Positions 35,551 through 45,152 of a stretch of DNA of 64,000 nucleotides are shown here, piece after piece. The DNA comes from Bacteroidota bacterium. GTDB lineage: Bacteria > Bacteroidota > Bacteroidia > Flavobacteriales_E > Vicingaceae. The stretch spans positions 27,616-91,615 of the forward strand of contig JABFGJ010000014.1 in assembly GCA_013112545.1 (NCBI GenBank), read 5' to 3'. The notes beneath the pieces are model-generated. The model had not been told where the DNA came from, ran no database searches, and worked only from the letters and a program-made list of their open reading frames with translations. Made by a program: the position numbers and the translations under genes. The stretch's first letter is position 1; every line of letters begins with the position of its first letter.

Positions 35551-35802
35551 TATTATTGAATTTTGCAATCCGTCTTCATAACCATTAAAAACATTGAAAT
35601 TCAAATCATTGTAAGCTGAAAAGTCCAACTTTTAAGAAAATTTAGCCTTGTAGGTTATCAATTTGAAATTCAGAAAATAGCTATTTTTTTTTTCTAAAAA
35701 TCAATCTTTCCGAAATTGGCGTAGTCAAAAAGTAATGTAATCAATTTTAAAGCTGGGTAAGTTGTCAAGCCTTTATTTAAATGAGTTTAGAATAAAATTT
35801 AG
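35551..35802. other. Intergenic, nothing recognised
   Basis: AT-rich, no open frame with family features, no clear hairpin. Confidence 0.5.
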
Positions 35803-36264
35803 TTATGATATACCATACTTACTTTTCCATTCATTTAAAGTATTGAGTAATTCAGTTTGATCTGTTCCAAAAAGATGTGGGAGAGCAGCATGACTGTTTG
35901 TTGGTTTTTTAGATATTTTTTTACTCAATTCATACTGTCGATGTTCATCAATAAAATCGAAGTAGATAGTCTTGTTTGCTCCTAAATACCCGCAATTAAA
36001 AGATTCGACTACGTCCCAAGATGTAAAGTGACTTCGAAAAAGTGTTGTTGTTGTAAATCCATTTTTTGATAATTTTAACTCAGTACAACCAGGAATTAAT
36101 TGACAGACAAAAATCAAAAAACATAGTCCAAAAAAGATGATTGGGAAATAACCAAGTAGGTTATCATCCGCTACCATTAAAATGCTACCATAAATAAAGA
36201 CACAACTAACGAGTAGATAAAATATCGACTTTGAATTTTTAGGTTTAATAATTAATTCGTTCAT
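35803..36264 (-). CDS. STM3941-like small membrane protein
   Basis: 153 residues from ATG 36264 (MNELIIKPKNSKS); an upstream in-frame start at 36300 adds an unlikely MGCLFDCCEAIE leader. Two membrane helices at ~15-32 and ~38-58 are followed by a cytoplasmic PH-like beta domain (CTELKLSKNGFTTTTLFRSHFTSWDVVESF) and an end reading ALPHLFGTDQTELLNTLNEWKSKY. This matches the general plan of the STM3941 family, whose function is unknown. It is preceded by the second copy of the 117-bp repeat. Confidence 0.65.
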   Translation of the reverse strand: MNELIIKPKNSKSIFYLLVSCVFIYGSILMVADDNLLGYFPIIFFGLCFLIFVCQLIPGCTELKLSKNGFTTTTLFRSHFTSWDVVESFNCGYLGANKTIYFDFIDEHRQYELSKKISKKPTNSHAALPHLFGTDQTELLNTLNEWKSKYGIS

Positions 36265-36313
36265 TTCAATGGCTTCACAACAATCAAATAAACACCCCAA
36301 TACGTTTATTCAT

Positions 36314-36430
36314 TTTCATATTGACCAAATTAGTTAAATCTACTTAACAGTTTAATGAACGAGTGAAAAGTGAGCTATAAGTCTTCAAGCCCATGCGGTT
36401 CAAGTTATATTATGTTCTTTTGGCTTGAAC
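36314..36430. repeat. 117-bp direct repeat, copy 2
   Basis: Second copy of the repeat at 34952-35068, with five single-base differences. The copies enclose the ParE-like gene and the STM3941-like gene. Downstream flanks differ (copy 1 continues CAAAATGAACC, copy 2 TGAAAATTCAG). Confidence 0.9.
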
Positions 36431-36634
36431 TGAAAATTCAGTCTATCGTCACGAACCTGAAGGGTTCGCAGTTTTATAAAAAAAAAGGAAACAAATAGAA
36501 ACCGACTCTGGAGGAGACGCACTCTTTTTTAGCATGGTTTTATTCGTCCCATTGAGCACTTTTTGATCTCTGATTTATATAGTTGTTCAAATCCTTCAGG
36601 TTTTATTGACACGAATAGCACTTTGAAATATTGC
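36431..36634. other. Intergenic, small hairpin only
   Basis: Holds a small hairpin CGAACC-TGAAG-GGTTCG at 36452-36468 after the repeat. No gene is recognised. Confidence 0.5.
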
Positions 36635-36911
36635 TTATCTCCAAATTTGAGAATTTCTACTTGTATGAAGTACCGCCAAAACAATAATGTTGTTATGATC
36701 GACTAAATAATGAATCCCAAAATTAAAAGTTGAAGTTAATTCTAGTTTTTCGATAACGAATTTGAAAAGATTTAGGATTATTGAGGATTTCTTTTATTGA
36801 TAAATCTATAGCTTCAAGTAAATCTTCTCCTAAGCCAACCTTTTGCTATTCATGCCAAACAAAAGGCTCAAGTATATCTTTTTCTGCCTCTGGCTTAAGA
36901 TTTACATTCAT
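36635..36911 (-). pseudogene. Broken ParE/RelE toxin gene
   Basis: Read on the minus strand from ATG 36911: MNVNLKPEAEKDILEPFVWHE, then an in-frame TAG, then QKVGLGEDLLEAIDLSIKEI, LNNPKSFQIRYRKTRIN. After a frameshift it continues FGIHYLVDHNNIIVLAVLHTSRNSQIW before the stop at 36635. All are typical stretches of RelE/ParE toxins. The start overlaps the antitoxin stop by ATGA. One stop codon and one frameshift make it inactive. Confidence 0.8.
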
Positions 36912-37066
36912 TTAATTGAGGTAATTCCCTGTTTTACTTCCTTCCAATTACTTCCAGCATCTGGATTAGTATGATGATTTTTTATCCGTTCATCAATAAT
37001 AGATTTGTGTTTTGCACTTAAAGTGAAAGATTCGTTATCTTTAATATTCTCGTCAACCTGATGCAT
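36908..37066 (-). pseudogene. Remnant of an addiction-module antitoxin
   Basis: The 52-codon frame from ATG 37066 carries FTLSAKHKSIIDERIKNHHTNP and GSNWKEVKQGI, the C-terminal pattern of small addiction-module antitoxins (about 70-75 residues normally). Upstream DNA to about 37140 encodes AEKLDLIQWLVKV, the likely N-terminal helix, in another frame with a stop between. The N-terminal part is thus frameshifted. It stands directly before the broken ParE gene, as in an intact pair. Confidence 0.7.
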
Positions 37067-37233
37067 TCTTTCATTTCGCAAAACTTTTATTTATTGATTA
37101 TACCTTCACTAACCATTGAATTAAATCCAGTTTTTCTGCTTAACCATCCATGTCCTTGTTATTTTTCACCATTCAAATTTAAGCCTTCTTTAAAACTTAC
37201 AATCCTATAGAATTGTAAAACTCATCAACTCCC

Positions 37234-40200
37234 TTACCTCAACAAATACATCTTCCCGAAATCTTTCACAAAAAACTGGTCGAGTTTAGAATCTCGTTTT
37301 TCTAAATTATTGCCATTTAGTTTCGCTCGAACTCGATACAAGTAAACGCCATTGGCCAACTGGTCGCCGTATTCGTCTTTGCCGTCCCAAGCATATTGGC
37401 TGATGTTGTTTCCAATGTGAATTGGACCTAATTCATACTGGTCAATTTCTTTGACAACCTTGCCAGTAACAGTTAAAATTTGAATTTGAATTTGCTCCGG
37501 AATTTCAGAACCAGTTAGGGTAAAAACAAATCGCGTAGAGGTTGAAAAAGGGTTGGGGTAATTCACCATGTTCGTAATACTCGACTTGGTGACCACTTCA
37601 AACTCAACTAAATAATCTTCTCCACCTGAGGCATTTCCCGACTTATCGTAGGCCTGAATTCGAATAGCATAAACTCCATCTTCAGTAAGATTAGGTTTTA
37701 ATCTAGCCAAGGCAGTATTGTTGGGTAAACTAGCTGGAATAAATTCCATAGTACCAGCTGCTGAGCCAAAATTCATTAATTCCTCTTTCCGATTAGGATA
37801 CCTCAAAAACACAGAAAAAACAGAGGTGTCATCTAAGGCTAAGTATTGGTTCTCATCTTTCAATTGAATCACAATTTCTGGTTGAGCAGATACGATTTCT
37901 CGATTCAAAATGTGACGACCATCAAAAGTGACATCAATCAAAGGGTTTAATCGATCTTCGATCACTTTAAAGTCCAGTTGCCCTATGTTATTAAAACTAT
38001 GTTGTTCTGCTTGATCTTGATTTGGATTTACGGTAATAATCAATTTGTTATTGCCCGTTAAATTGCGAGTAGGAATAGCTATTTTGCTAATCAAGAGACT
38101 GTCCGCTTTCAAAGGAGCCTGACGCTTATATGGTAAAGTAATAACTTGATTTAAGCTATTGATTATCTGAAATTGCACCAACAAGCTGTCTCCATCTATT
38201 TCAGAACAATTTTTTATTCCAATTTCTAATTCAAGATTATCTCCTTCATTTAAACTTTCATTGTTTAATTTAAAATGCAAGTTTGGAGCTAAAGCAAAAT
38301 CTGGGAATTCATCAAAACTAACTTGCCAACGTTCTAGTTGAGGCGGAGTTTGATGGGTTTGATCCTTGCCTTTAAAATCCATTTGTAAGCCTCGATAATT
38401 GTTGTTATTTACAACGTTCGCAATACTTGTATCGACTTTATAATCATAGAATTGCATTAAATATTTCAAAGCGCCGTTTTGCTCAATGGCGTTTAAAGTA
38501 ACTTCAATCTCATCATCAGAATTGGCCTCCAATGATTTAAATGCATAAGCCAAGCGACTAAAATTTGTAGAAGGACCAATTTCTATACTCGTTATCTCTC
38601 CAAAATCTGCGCTGATGGTTAAGACCCTTCTCAATTCAATTTCTGAAGTTGTAGTAGCTCCTACAATTTCTTGCGCTGAATTTATTTTTCCTTTCTTACA
38701 CGTAAAAATAAAGGGAATATGATCGTTTAATCCTGGTATTAAATTACTTCCCAAACTTTCAAAAGCTTTTAAAACTGTGGAATCTCTGTTTCTTATGGTC
38801 GAATAGTTTATATTTTGCCAAGAATAAGCGACGATATAACTTCCATCAGGGATAACTTGAGTTAGAAATTCTTTCATGCGCTGCATTTGTATGGAGTCGT
38901 TTGCTCTAAATAGGAAGAATTTTTCTGATCGAGTTCGATTTGTACCACAATAATTAAACTTATTATCCTGACCAAAATCATTTTGCAGATTTTCGTTTCC
39001 ATAAGGAGTTTCCCATGATTCAAGCGTTAGAGAATCTAAGACAGCAATAAGAAATGCTGCACCTGGCCCACAGGCATTTCGCTCGCGAACATCGGCATCA
39101 ATAGAGTATCGAATTTCAAAATTTTGACTCGTGCTAGGCGAACCAGCATTAAACACATAAAGCTCCTTTACGTTGTCAACAAATTCAAATTTTTTACTTG
39201 AGTGATTTTGAGAAATAAAAGAATACTTGTTTTCACTAAATTGATCAAAGTGATCTTGCGCCCAACCTGATTCGTTGGCAATGTATTGAAATGAAGATGT
39301 TCTCCAGTTGTAAGCCTCGCCAGCTTTAGGAACTTTACTCACTCTCCAAAAATAAACCATGCTATCAGGCATGTTATTCAATAAACTTGGAGCCCATTCT
39401 ACAAGTCCTCCACTGCTTGAAATTGTAGTTGTTGGTTTTAAAAGACTATTAAATGCAGCAGAAGTGTCTAACTCAAAAACATAAGAATATTCCTTTTCTA
39501 AAGCAAAAGCAGTTGATGCTTTTAAAGTTATCCCTTGCTGTCCAACAATAGAATAATTATAAGGGTAAACTGGAATTATTTCTCCTGAGCGAATTAAGAC
39601 ATCAAAATCTAAGCGATTGTTTAATTCATTTAATTCGGGTATAGCATTGTTGGGGTCTATAATTAAACTAAAAGAGTTTAGCCCTGTTGAATTAAGTGCT
39701 GCTATGGGTATATTAAATGTCAGCAATCCATTAAATCCTATATAGGGAATTACTTTCAAGTAATTGGTATCTGGAGCTTGGTTATTGGGGAATTGACGTG
39801 TCAATTGAACTAAAACTTCATTAGGAACAGATTTTCCTAAATTATAACAATTCACTTTAATTTGAAACGAATCTAAATCAGTGGTAACATCATCTGGTAA
39901 CACTTTTACGCTAGTTTGATCTAGCATATAATCAGGCAAAGCTTGAGAATTCAACTTTAATGCTGGATCTCCTTGCATAGTCATTTCCATACAGACCAAG
40001 CGTAAACTTGCATAGGGATTAGTACCTTGTATGTCTTTCACCGTCTGAACCATATTTTCAGCCATCGATCTACCATAATTATCATTGGCAACATTTCTAT
40101 AAAAGGCATCTGAATATAGATTTAATGTGGAAGGGTATCCTAAGTTACCTGAAGCAATAAATGCTATTGCACCTTTATTTTTTTCCAAAACATATTGTTC

Positions 40201-42210
40201 TGCAACACTCAAGACACCCGATTGATGGTAATTTCCTGAAAAGCAAGAATTGGCCAAAATGGTCGGGTATTTTCCTTTGTTGTTTAATTTTTCGGGAGAA
40301 TCAATACTGATATCAAATCCTCCAGTAGTTGAGGCATGACCAAAGAAAGTCATTAATGAAACCCCTGAGTTAATTAAGGTTCGTATCGAGTCTGAAAGCG
40401 TTGTTTGGATTGGTACAGAAGTACTTTTCTTAAACAAAAAAGTTTTACCACCCATGGGGTCTGAAACAAAATAATTGCTATAATTTCCAAGATAATTCTC
40501 ATACCTATTCGACTCTGACAAGGACAAGCCGCCGGCAAAATGTAAGGCTTTTTTCATCCACAAAGCAGGTGGTGCAGATTCATATTGTATAACTTTATCT
40601 AAATAGTTACGCACCTCTATGAGGTATTTTGCACTTAATCTTCCAGTGGGAATAGCAGATTCTAAGCGTGTACCATTAAGACCGGAGGTTAACAAATTAT
40701 CAACTGTTGGATTTCCAAATGAGGGTACAAGGTTTTCTGCATTTATAAGCGGATTTTTTCTTGCATCTTTTTGATTTACTGATTTTCCCAGCAAAAACAA
40801 ATAACTCGGATTGGCAGTTTTAAAGGTTGTGGAAATAAAGTTTCGAATAGCCAATGGGTTTTTTGAAATACCAAATCCATATTGATGATACAGTTGCTCA
40901 ATGTCAAGAATGATTGGATTATACCCTTTACTGGCTCGATAAGTAGCATAGCGTGTTGCTTCGGAGTACAATGAATTATGCGTAACAATAAGAAAAGCAG
41001 AATCTAAATTGTATGCCTGATAGTCGATAAATTGATGATTGTTTCCAATTGATTTTAATTGAACTGATTTCACATTTGATTCAGCCGTAATCAAACACTT
41101 TTTTCGACCATTAGCATTGGGAACCAAAGCGCGATAAGTAGTTAGGGTTTCAATTACTTTAATTCGTTTCCCATTGCTTAAATCATATAGTATGGGTGCA
41201 TTACCGCCATTAAAATTAATTAAGTCGATGTAGCTTGCGCTTTGATTGATTTGGTCATCTAGTTGAAAATAAAATTCATTTGCATTGTTTAAGACCAAGG
41301 TATGCGGATAAGAGTATTTAATGTAGGCAACTGCCGAACGATCAACAGCGACATTTCTATCATTCACACTTTTATACTTTACAATAAAATCTCCACTAAC
41401 TACTTCGGTAGGAGAAAAACTAGTGCTCATTTTTCGAAGCTTATAACCTTCAAATATATCGTCAATCTGATTGCCTCCAACTTCAATGTTAATGTGGTGG
41501 TCTCCATCGTTTCGCTGCGCCCAATCTGACTGGCCGGCATAAGCAATTTCAAAATTTACATAAGGTCCAGAATTATATCTATTCTTAAAAGAAATGGGAT
41601 AATTGCTTGTTTTGCCCAAGGTTGTTGCCGAACTCATCCAGCCTTCTGTTGGAACATATTCTGGGTCGGTGGCATTACTCAAAATGGTTTGACCATCATA
41701 GTATTGATTATTGTAGGTATAAATATTCTCTTTCCAGATATAGTAAGCGGGAAAATAATTCCCAAAATCAACAGCATTTTCCTCTTGTATTCGTTTGTTG
41801 TTTGTTTTGTTATTCCATGTTAAGTAATAATTGATGGTATCACTCAAAATACTGTAATGTGGGTTGGGTTGATTGGCTCTGCCCTTATAAAATACTGAAT
41901 CTATCCAGCCATCGTTTTTCTGACCATAAAACTCGATAAAGTCTGTTGCGTCAAAAACACCATCATTTTCTCCTTTTAAATAAATTGGAATTTCATTGCC
42001 CCTTGCAAATATTTGTAGGGTTTTAGGGTTAATGGTGGCAAGTGGAATATTTGCAGCAATTAGGTCTTGATAGCTAATTCGATAAATACCATTTTCTGAA
42101 ATTTTAAAGCTATAATAGTTTTGAGAATAATCAATCCACTCATTTCCATTTGGTTGACTATACCCAAATTGACTTATAATCAAAAATAGAAATGGGATTA
42201 ACTTTTTCAC
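37234..42210 (-). CDS. porU: T9SS C-terminal sortase PorU
   Basis: 1658 residues. PorU is a gingipain-family (C25) cysteine protease at the cell surface that removes the sorting domain of T9SS cargo and joins the cargo to LPS. The signal peptide is MKKLIPFLFLIISQFGYSQ. The peptidase domain spans roughly residues 400-750; catalytic His ~625 is in FFGHASTTGG and catalytic Cys ~655 in LANSCFSGNYHQSG. CARDB-like and Ig-like domains follow. The C-terminus has a FlgD-like sorting-type domain (MVNYPNPFSTSTRF, ANGVYLYRVRAKL). The start codon is GTG; it overlaps the porV stop by one base (TAGTG), indicating coupling. The porU-porV pair is conserved in T9SS genomes. Confidence 0.95.
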   Translation of the reverse strand: MKKLIPFLFLIISQFGYSQPNGNEWIDYSQNYYSFKISENGIYRISYQDLIAANIPLATINPKTLQIFARGNEIPIYLKGENDGVFDATDFIEFYGQKNDGWIDSVFYKGRANQPNPHYSILSDTINYYLTWNNKTNNKRIQEENAVDFGNYFPAYYIWKENIYTYNNQYYDGQTILSNATDPEYVPTEGWMSSATTLGKTSNYPISFKNRYNSGPYVNFEIAYAGQSDWAQRNDGDHHINIEVGGNQIDDIFEGYKLRKMSTSFSPTEVVSGDFIVKYKSVNDRNVAVDRSAVAYIKYSYPHTLVLNNANEFYFQLDDQINQSASYIDLINFNGGNAPILYDLSNGKRIKVIETLTTYRALVPNANGRKKCLITAESNVKSVQLKSIGNNHQFIDYQAYNLDSAFLIVTHNSLYSEATRYATYRASKGYNPIILDIEQLYHQYGFGISKNPLAIRNFISTTFKTANPSYLFLLGKSVNQKDARKNPLINAENLVPSFGNPTVDNLLTSGLNGTRLESAIPTGRLSAKYLIEVRNYLDKVIQYESAPPALWMKKALHFAGGLSLSESNRYENYLGNYSNYFVSDPMGGKTFLFKKSTSVPIQTTLSDSIRTLINSGVSLMTFFGHASTTGGFDISIDSPEKLNNKGKYPTILANSCFSGNYHQSGVLSVAEQYVLEKNKGAIAFIASGNLGYPSTLNLYSDAFYRNVANDNYGRSMAENMVQTVKDIQGTNPYASLRLVCMEMTMQGDPALKLNSQALPDYMLDQTSVKVLPDDVTTDLDSFQIKVNCYNLGKSVPNEVLVQLTRQFPNNQAPDTNYLKVIPYIGFNGLLTFNIPIAALNSTGLNSFSLIIDPNNAIPELNELNNRLDFDVLIRSGEIIPVYPYNYSIVGQQGITLKASTAFALEKEYSYVFELDTSAAFNSLLKPTTTISSSGGLVEWAPSLLNNMPDSMVYFWRVSKVPKAGEAYNWRTSSFQYIANESGWAQDHFDQFSENKYSFISQNHSSKKFEFVDNVKELYVFNAGSPSTSQNFEIRYSIDADVRERNACGPGAAFLIAVLDSLTLESWETPYGNENLQNDFGQDNKFNYCGTNRTRSEKFFLFRANDSIQMQRMKEFLTQVIPDGSYIVAYSWQNINYSTIRNRDSTVLKAFESLGSNLIPGLNDHIPFIFTCKKGKINSAQEIVGATTTSEIELRRVLTISADFGEITSIEIGPSTNFSRLAYAFKSLEANSDDEIEVTLNAIEQNGALKYLMQFYDYKVDTSIANVVNNNNYRGLQMDFKGKDQTHQTPPQLERWQVSFDEFPDFALAPNLHFKLNNESLNEGDNLELEIGIKNCSEIDGDSLLVQFQIINSLNQVITLPYKRQAPLKADSLLISKIAIPTRNLTGNNKLIITVNPNQDQAEQHSFNNIGQLDFKVIEDRLNPLIDVTFDGRHILNREIVSAQPEIVIQLKDENQYLALDDTSVFSVFLRYPNRKEELMNFGSAAGTMEFIPASLPNNTALARLKPNLTEDGVYAIRIQAYDKSGNASGGEDYLVEFEVVTKSSITNMVNYPNPFSTSTRFVFTLTGSEIPEQIQIQILTVTGKVVKEIDQYELGPIHIGNNISQYAWDGKDEYGDQLANGVYLYRVRAKLNGNNLEKRDSKLDQFFVKDFGKMYLLR

Positions 42211-43283
42211 TATTTCCTAGTAATATCAATTCGCAAAGAAAACACATTAGAATACAAAGCAACAGAACGGTCTCCTATATCAGTTAAAGCATAATCTATT
42301 GAAAACCTGTTAAGCTTCACACCAATACCAAAGTTGGGTTGAAAGCTAGTAATTCGGTTCCCATCTATATCTGTTGTGACTTGGAAGTTGCCAATTCCTC
42401 CTCTTAGATAAATCACATCGGCATAAGTTGCTTCTATTCCTATACTCGGGTCTATTGAAATTGGATCAGAATTCACCAAAACATTTCTTTTTCCATCGAA
42501 GGTGTTTTTTAAATCTAACTCTGCTCGCATGCCTATTTTTTCAGAAAAAATAAACTTTCTACTTATTCCCAGCACCAATTCAGGTAAAGTAACCTCCACT
42601 GAGTTTTCTGGCAACTCATTTCCTGTTAAGATAAAAACCTCTTCAGTTTCTTTGTCTAAATTAGAACTCCAAGCGTTAAAGGTTGAAGTAATATCTCTTC
42701 CTGTTGCCGCAAAAATCCATTTATCTTTCACTAATTGTGTTCCCACATCAAAACCAAAACCCCAAGCTTTGGCAAAATCGCCAACTGATCTGTGAATTAT
42801 TTTCACATTGGCACCATAACTCAACCCTTCAATTCCAGATTTTCTAGCGTAGGTAATTAAGCCGGCATAATCAGCTGCTGAAAAAGAAGAGACACGGTTG
42901 AAATCAATGTTTCCTTCAGCATCAATTAATTGGGTGGTGTTGGGTATATCGTCAACACCAAATCGAATAAATGAAAAACCAATTGCGCTATTGCTGTCTA
43001 ACTTTGTTGCTAAAGCAGCGTAGTCGTAAGCTGCAATGCCTGCAAAGTATTCGCTATGCATTAAAGAAAATTGAAAATCGGAATTTAATCGAGTCAAACC
43101 AGCGGGATTCCAATAGCCAGAAGTAACATCGTCGGCAGAAGCCACAAATGCGTTTGACATTCCTAGAGCTCTTGCTCCTACTCCAATTTTCAGAAATTCA
43201 TTACTGTATTTGGCTGTTTGAGAAAAACCAGAGATACTAATTGTAATTAAGGCGAAAAAGCCAGCTATTTTAATTTGATTCAT
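42210..43283 (-). CDS. porV: T9SS outer membrane protein PorV
   Basis: 357 residues from ATG 43283 (signal peptide MNQIKIAGFFALITISISGFSQ). The longer frame to 43346 lies across a promoter element. It is a predicted 14-strand outer-membrane barrel of the FadL/PorV type. The opening mature region KYSNEFLKIGVGARALGMSNAFVA with SGYWNPAGL is the family signature, and the protein ends in barrel strands (FSLRIDITRK). PorV shuttles cargo from the translocon to the PorU sortase. It is encoded directly before porU, with the stop and start overlapping. Confidence 0.94.
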   Translation of the reverse strand: MNQIKIAGFFALITISISGFSQTAKYSNEFLKIGVGARALGMSNAFVASADDVTSGYWNPAGLTRLNSDFQFSLMHSEYFAGIAAYDYAALATKLDSNSAIGFSFIRFGVDDIPNTTQLIDAEGNIDFNRVSSFSAADYAGLITYARKSGIEGLSYGANVKIIHRSVGDFAKAWGFGFDVGTQLVKDKWIFAATGRDITSTFNAWSSNLDKETEEVFILTGNELPENSVEVTLPELVLGISRKFIFSEKIGMRAELDLKNTFDGKRNVLVNSDPISIDPSIGIEATYADVIYLRGGIGNFQVTTDIDGNRITSFQPNFGIGVKLNRFSIDYALTDIGDRSVALYSNVFSLRIDITRK

Positions 43284-43339
43284 AAGTGCTTTGCTTAATA
43301 ATTGACTTATTAAACCGTAAAATTGTTTTATTATTTTCT

Positions 43340-43347
43340 CAAACATA
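43340..43347 (-). promoter_or_regulatory. -7 promoter element of the porV-porU operon
   Basis: TATGTTTG on the minus strand, an exact TAnnTTTG match, about 57 bp before the porV ATG. It overlaps the alternative start at 43346, arguing for the shorter PorV. Confidence 0.45.
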
Positions 43348-43447
43348 GTAAAAGAAATAAAATTCGTTGTTTTTGTTCGATTTTCAGGAATTTAAAGAAT
43401 GATATTTTTTAATGCTTTATTAATTTTACTTTTATCAAAATTTTGAT

Positions 43448-44176
43448 TTGAAAAAACACATCCCTAATTTAATTACTTCTTGCAACTTATTGTGTGGTTG
43501 TATCGCCATTACAGAAATTGCTCAAGGAAATTTAATAACAGCATCTTTATTGGTTTTACTCGGTGCTTTTTTTGATTTTTTTGACGGTATGGCTGCAAGG
43601 CTTTTAAATGTTGGTTCACCCATGGGAGCAGAATTAGATTCCCTTGCCGATGTTGTAACCTTTGGCATAGTGCCGGCTTATTTAGCGCATATTTTCTTAA
43701 TTGAAAACAACATGAGTGGAGTTTTAGCCTACTTCCCTTTTATTTTAGCAGCTTTTTCTGCCATCCGATTGGCAAAATTCAATATAGATACACGTCAAAG
43801 CACTTCCTTCATTGGGCTTCCAACTCCAGCAAATGCACTTTTTTGGATTTCAATTCCGCTTATAGGCTGGCAAGTAGAACAAAATATTGGAGTATTATCT
43901 GCAGATAATATTCTTGGCTTTTTATCAGCTCCTTGGTTCATTCTAACTGCTTCAGTGCTTTTCTCTTATTTGATGGTTGCTGAACTTCCTCTTTTGGCTT
44001 TGAAATTTAAAAACCTAAAATGGTCGAGTAATAAGTATCGTTGGATTTTAATTTTAAGTTCTGTGGTATTATTATCTGTTTTATTTTTCGCAGCTATTCC
44101 ATTTATCCTAATTTTGTACATCTTATTATCTATAGTAGAAAACAAGCACATTACACAACATGAAATTCAAAGCTGA
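43448..44176 (+). CDS. pssA: CDP-diacylglycerol-serine O-phosphatidyltransferase
   Basis: 242 residues. It makes phosphatidylserine from CDP-diacylglycerol and serine in the inner membrane, the first step towards phosphatidylethanolamine. The CDP-alcohol phosphotransferase motif is complete: D46, G47, A50, R51, G60, D64 and D68 (DGMAAR...GAELDSLAD). Several membrane helices follow. The start codon is TTG at 43448; no ATG or GTG is available in frame upstream, and the family start MKKHIPNLITSCNLLCG fits it exactly. The end overlaps purS by 17 bp. Confidence 0.95.
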   Translation: MKKHIPNLITSCNLLCGCIAITEIAQGNLITASLLVLLGAFFDFFDGMAARLLNVGSPMGAELDSLADVVTFGIVPAYLAHIFLIENNMSGVLAYFPFILAAFSAIRLAKFNIDTRQSTSFIGLPTPANALFWISIPLIGWQVEQNIGVLSADNILGFLSAPWFILTASVLFSYLMVAELPLLALKFKNLKWSSNKYRWILILSSVVLLSVLFFAAIPFILILYILLSIVENKHITQHEIQS

Positions 44177-44414
44177 AATTGACATAATGCCATTAAAAGC
44201 CTTACTAGACCCTCAAGGAAAGGCAGTTACATCTAGTCTTAAAAATATAAACCTAGGTGAAATTGAAAATGTAAGAATTGGGAAACACATTACCTTAGAA
44301 ATTGAGGCTTCATCAGAAGCAATAGCACGTGAAAAGGTAGAAGAAGCTTGTAAAAACTTATTAGCAAACCACCTGATGGAAAGTTTTGAGTTTACATTAG
44401 AAAAAATTTCTTAG
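44160..44414 (+). CDS. purS: Phosphoribosylformylglycinamidine synthase subunit PurS
   Basis: 84 residues, the normal size. PurS is the small dimeric bridge between PurL and PurQ in the fourth step of purine synthesis. The sequence [23 protein letters not shown] fits the family, including the [16 protein letters not shown] strand and the [16 protein letters not shown] end. It starts within the last 17 bp of pssA in another frame, so expression is linked with phospholipid synthesis. purL and purQ are not in the window. It overlaps the end of lptB by 4 bp in convergent orientation. Confidence 0.92.
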   Translation: MKFKAEIDIMPLKALLDPQGKAVTSSLKNINLGEIENVRIGKHITLEIEASSEAIAREKVEEACKNLLANHLMESFEFTLEKIS

Positions 44415-45148
44415 GAAGTTTTTGTTCTTTTTAACTCAAAGTTTTTACCTAAATATACTTTTCTAACTTGTTCATCATTGGCAAGTTCTTCTGCTGTTCC
44501 AGCTTTAAGTATATTTCCTTCAAACAACAAATAGGCACGGTCGGTAATGGCCAATGTTTCATTTACATTGTGGTCAGTAATTAATATGCCGATGTTTTTG
44601 TTTTTCAATGTGGCTACAATACCTTGAATGTCCTCTACTGCAATGGGGTCAACTCCTGCAAATGGTTCATCTAGTAAAATGAACTTTGGGTCAGTTGCCA
44701 ATGCTCTTGCTATTTCAGTTCTCCTTCGCTCACCACCAGACAGTAAATCACCTCTATTTTTGCGAACATGGTGCAAATTAAACTCATCTAATAAGCTTTC
44801 CAGCTTGGCTTTTTGCTCTTTTTTAGAAAGTTTAGTCATTTCTAAGATGGCTAAAATATTGTCTTCAACAGAAAGTTTACGAAAAACAGAAGCTTCTTGA
44901 GCTAAATACCCAATTCCCAACTGTGCTCTTTTGTACATGGGCATAGAGGTAATGTCTTGGTCATCCAAATAAATTTCTCCTTCATTTGGGGTCACTAAAC
45001 CAACTATCATATAAAACGAAGTTGTTTTTCCTGCTCCGTTAGGGCCCAATAAACCAACTATTTCACCTTGACTAACTTCTACAGAAACTCCTTTAACTAC
45101 AGTCCTTTTCTTGTATCTTTTTACAATATTTTCAGCTCTTAATTTCAT
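44411..45148 (-). CDS. lptB: LPS export ABC transporter ATP-binding protein
   Basis: 245 residues from ATG 45148 ([21 protein letters not shown]); an upstream frame start would overlap the gene before. LptB powers extraction of LPS from the inner membrane with LptFG. Walker A GPNGAGKT is at residues 35-42, the signature [15 protein letters not shown] is near 138-152 and Walker [14 protein letters not shown] near 157-170. [19 protein letters not shown] is the characteristic LptB Q-loop wording. It is the last gene of a group kdsD-tatC-DUF5686 gene-lptB. Confidence 0.95.
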   Translation of the reverse strand: MKLRAENIVKRYKKRTVVKGVSVEVSQGEIVGLLGPNGAGKTTSFYMIVGLVTPNEGEIYLDDQDITSMPMYKRAQLGIGYLAQEASVFRKLSVEDNILAILEMTKLSKKEQKAKLESLLDEFNLHHVRKNRGDLLSGGERRRTEIARALATDPKFILLDEPFAGVDPIAVEDIQGIVATLKNKNIGILITDHNVNETLAITDRAYLLFEGNILKAGTAEELANDEQVRKVYLGKNFELKRTKTS

Positions 45149-45152
45149 AATC

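Noticed and set aside
37067..37230. Alternative frame reading QGHGWLSRKTGFNSMVSEGIINK near the decayed antitoxin
   Set aside because: It is short, interrupted by stops and overlaps the AEKLDLIQWLVKV frame, which fits the antitoxin better.
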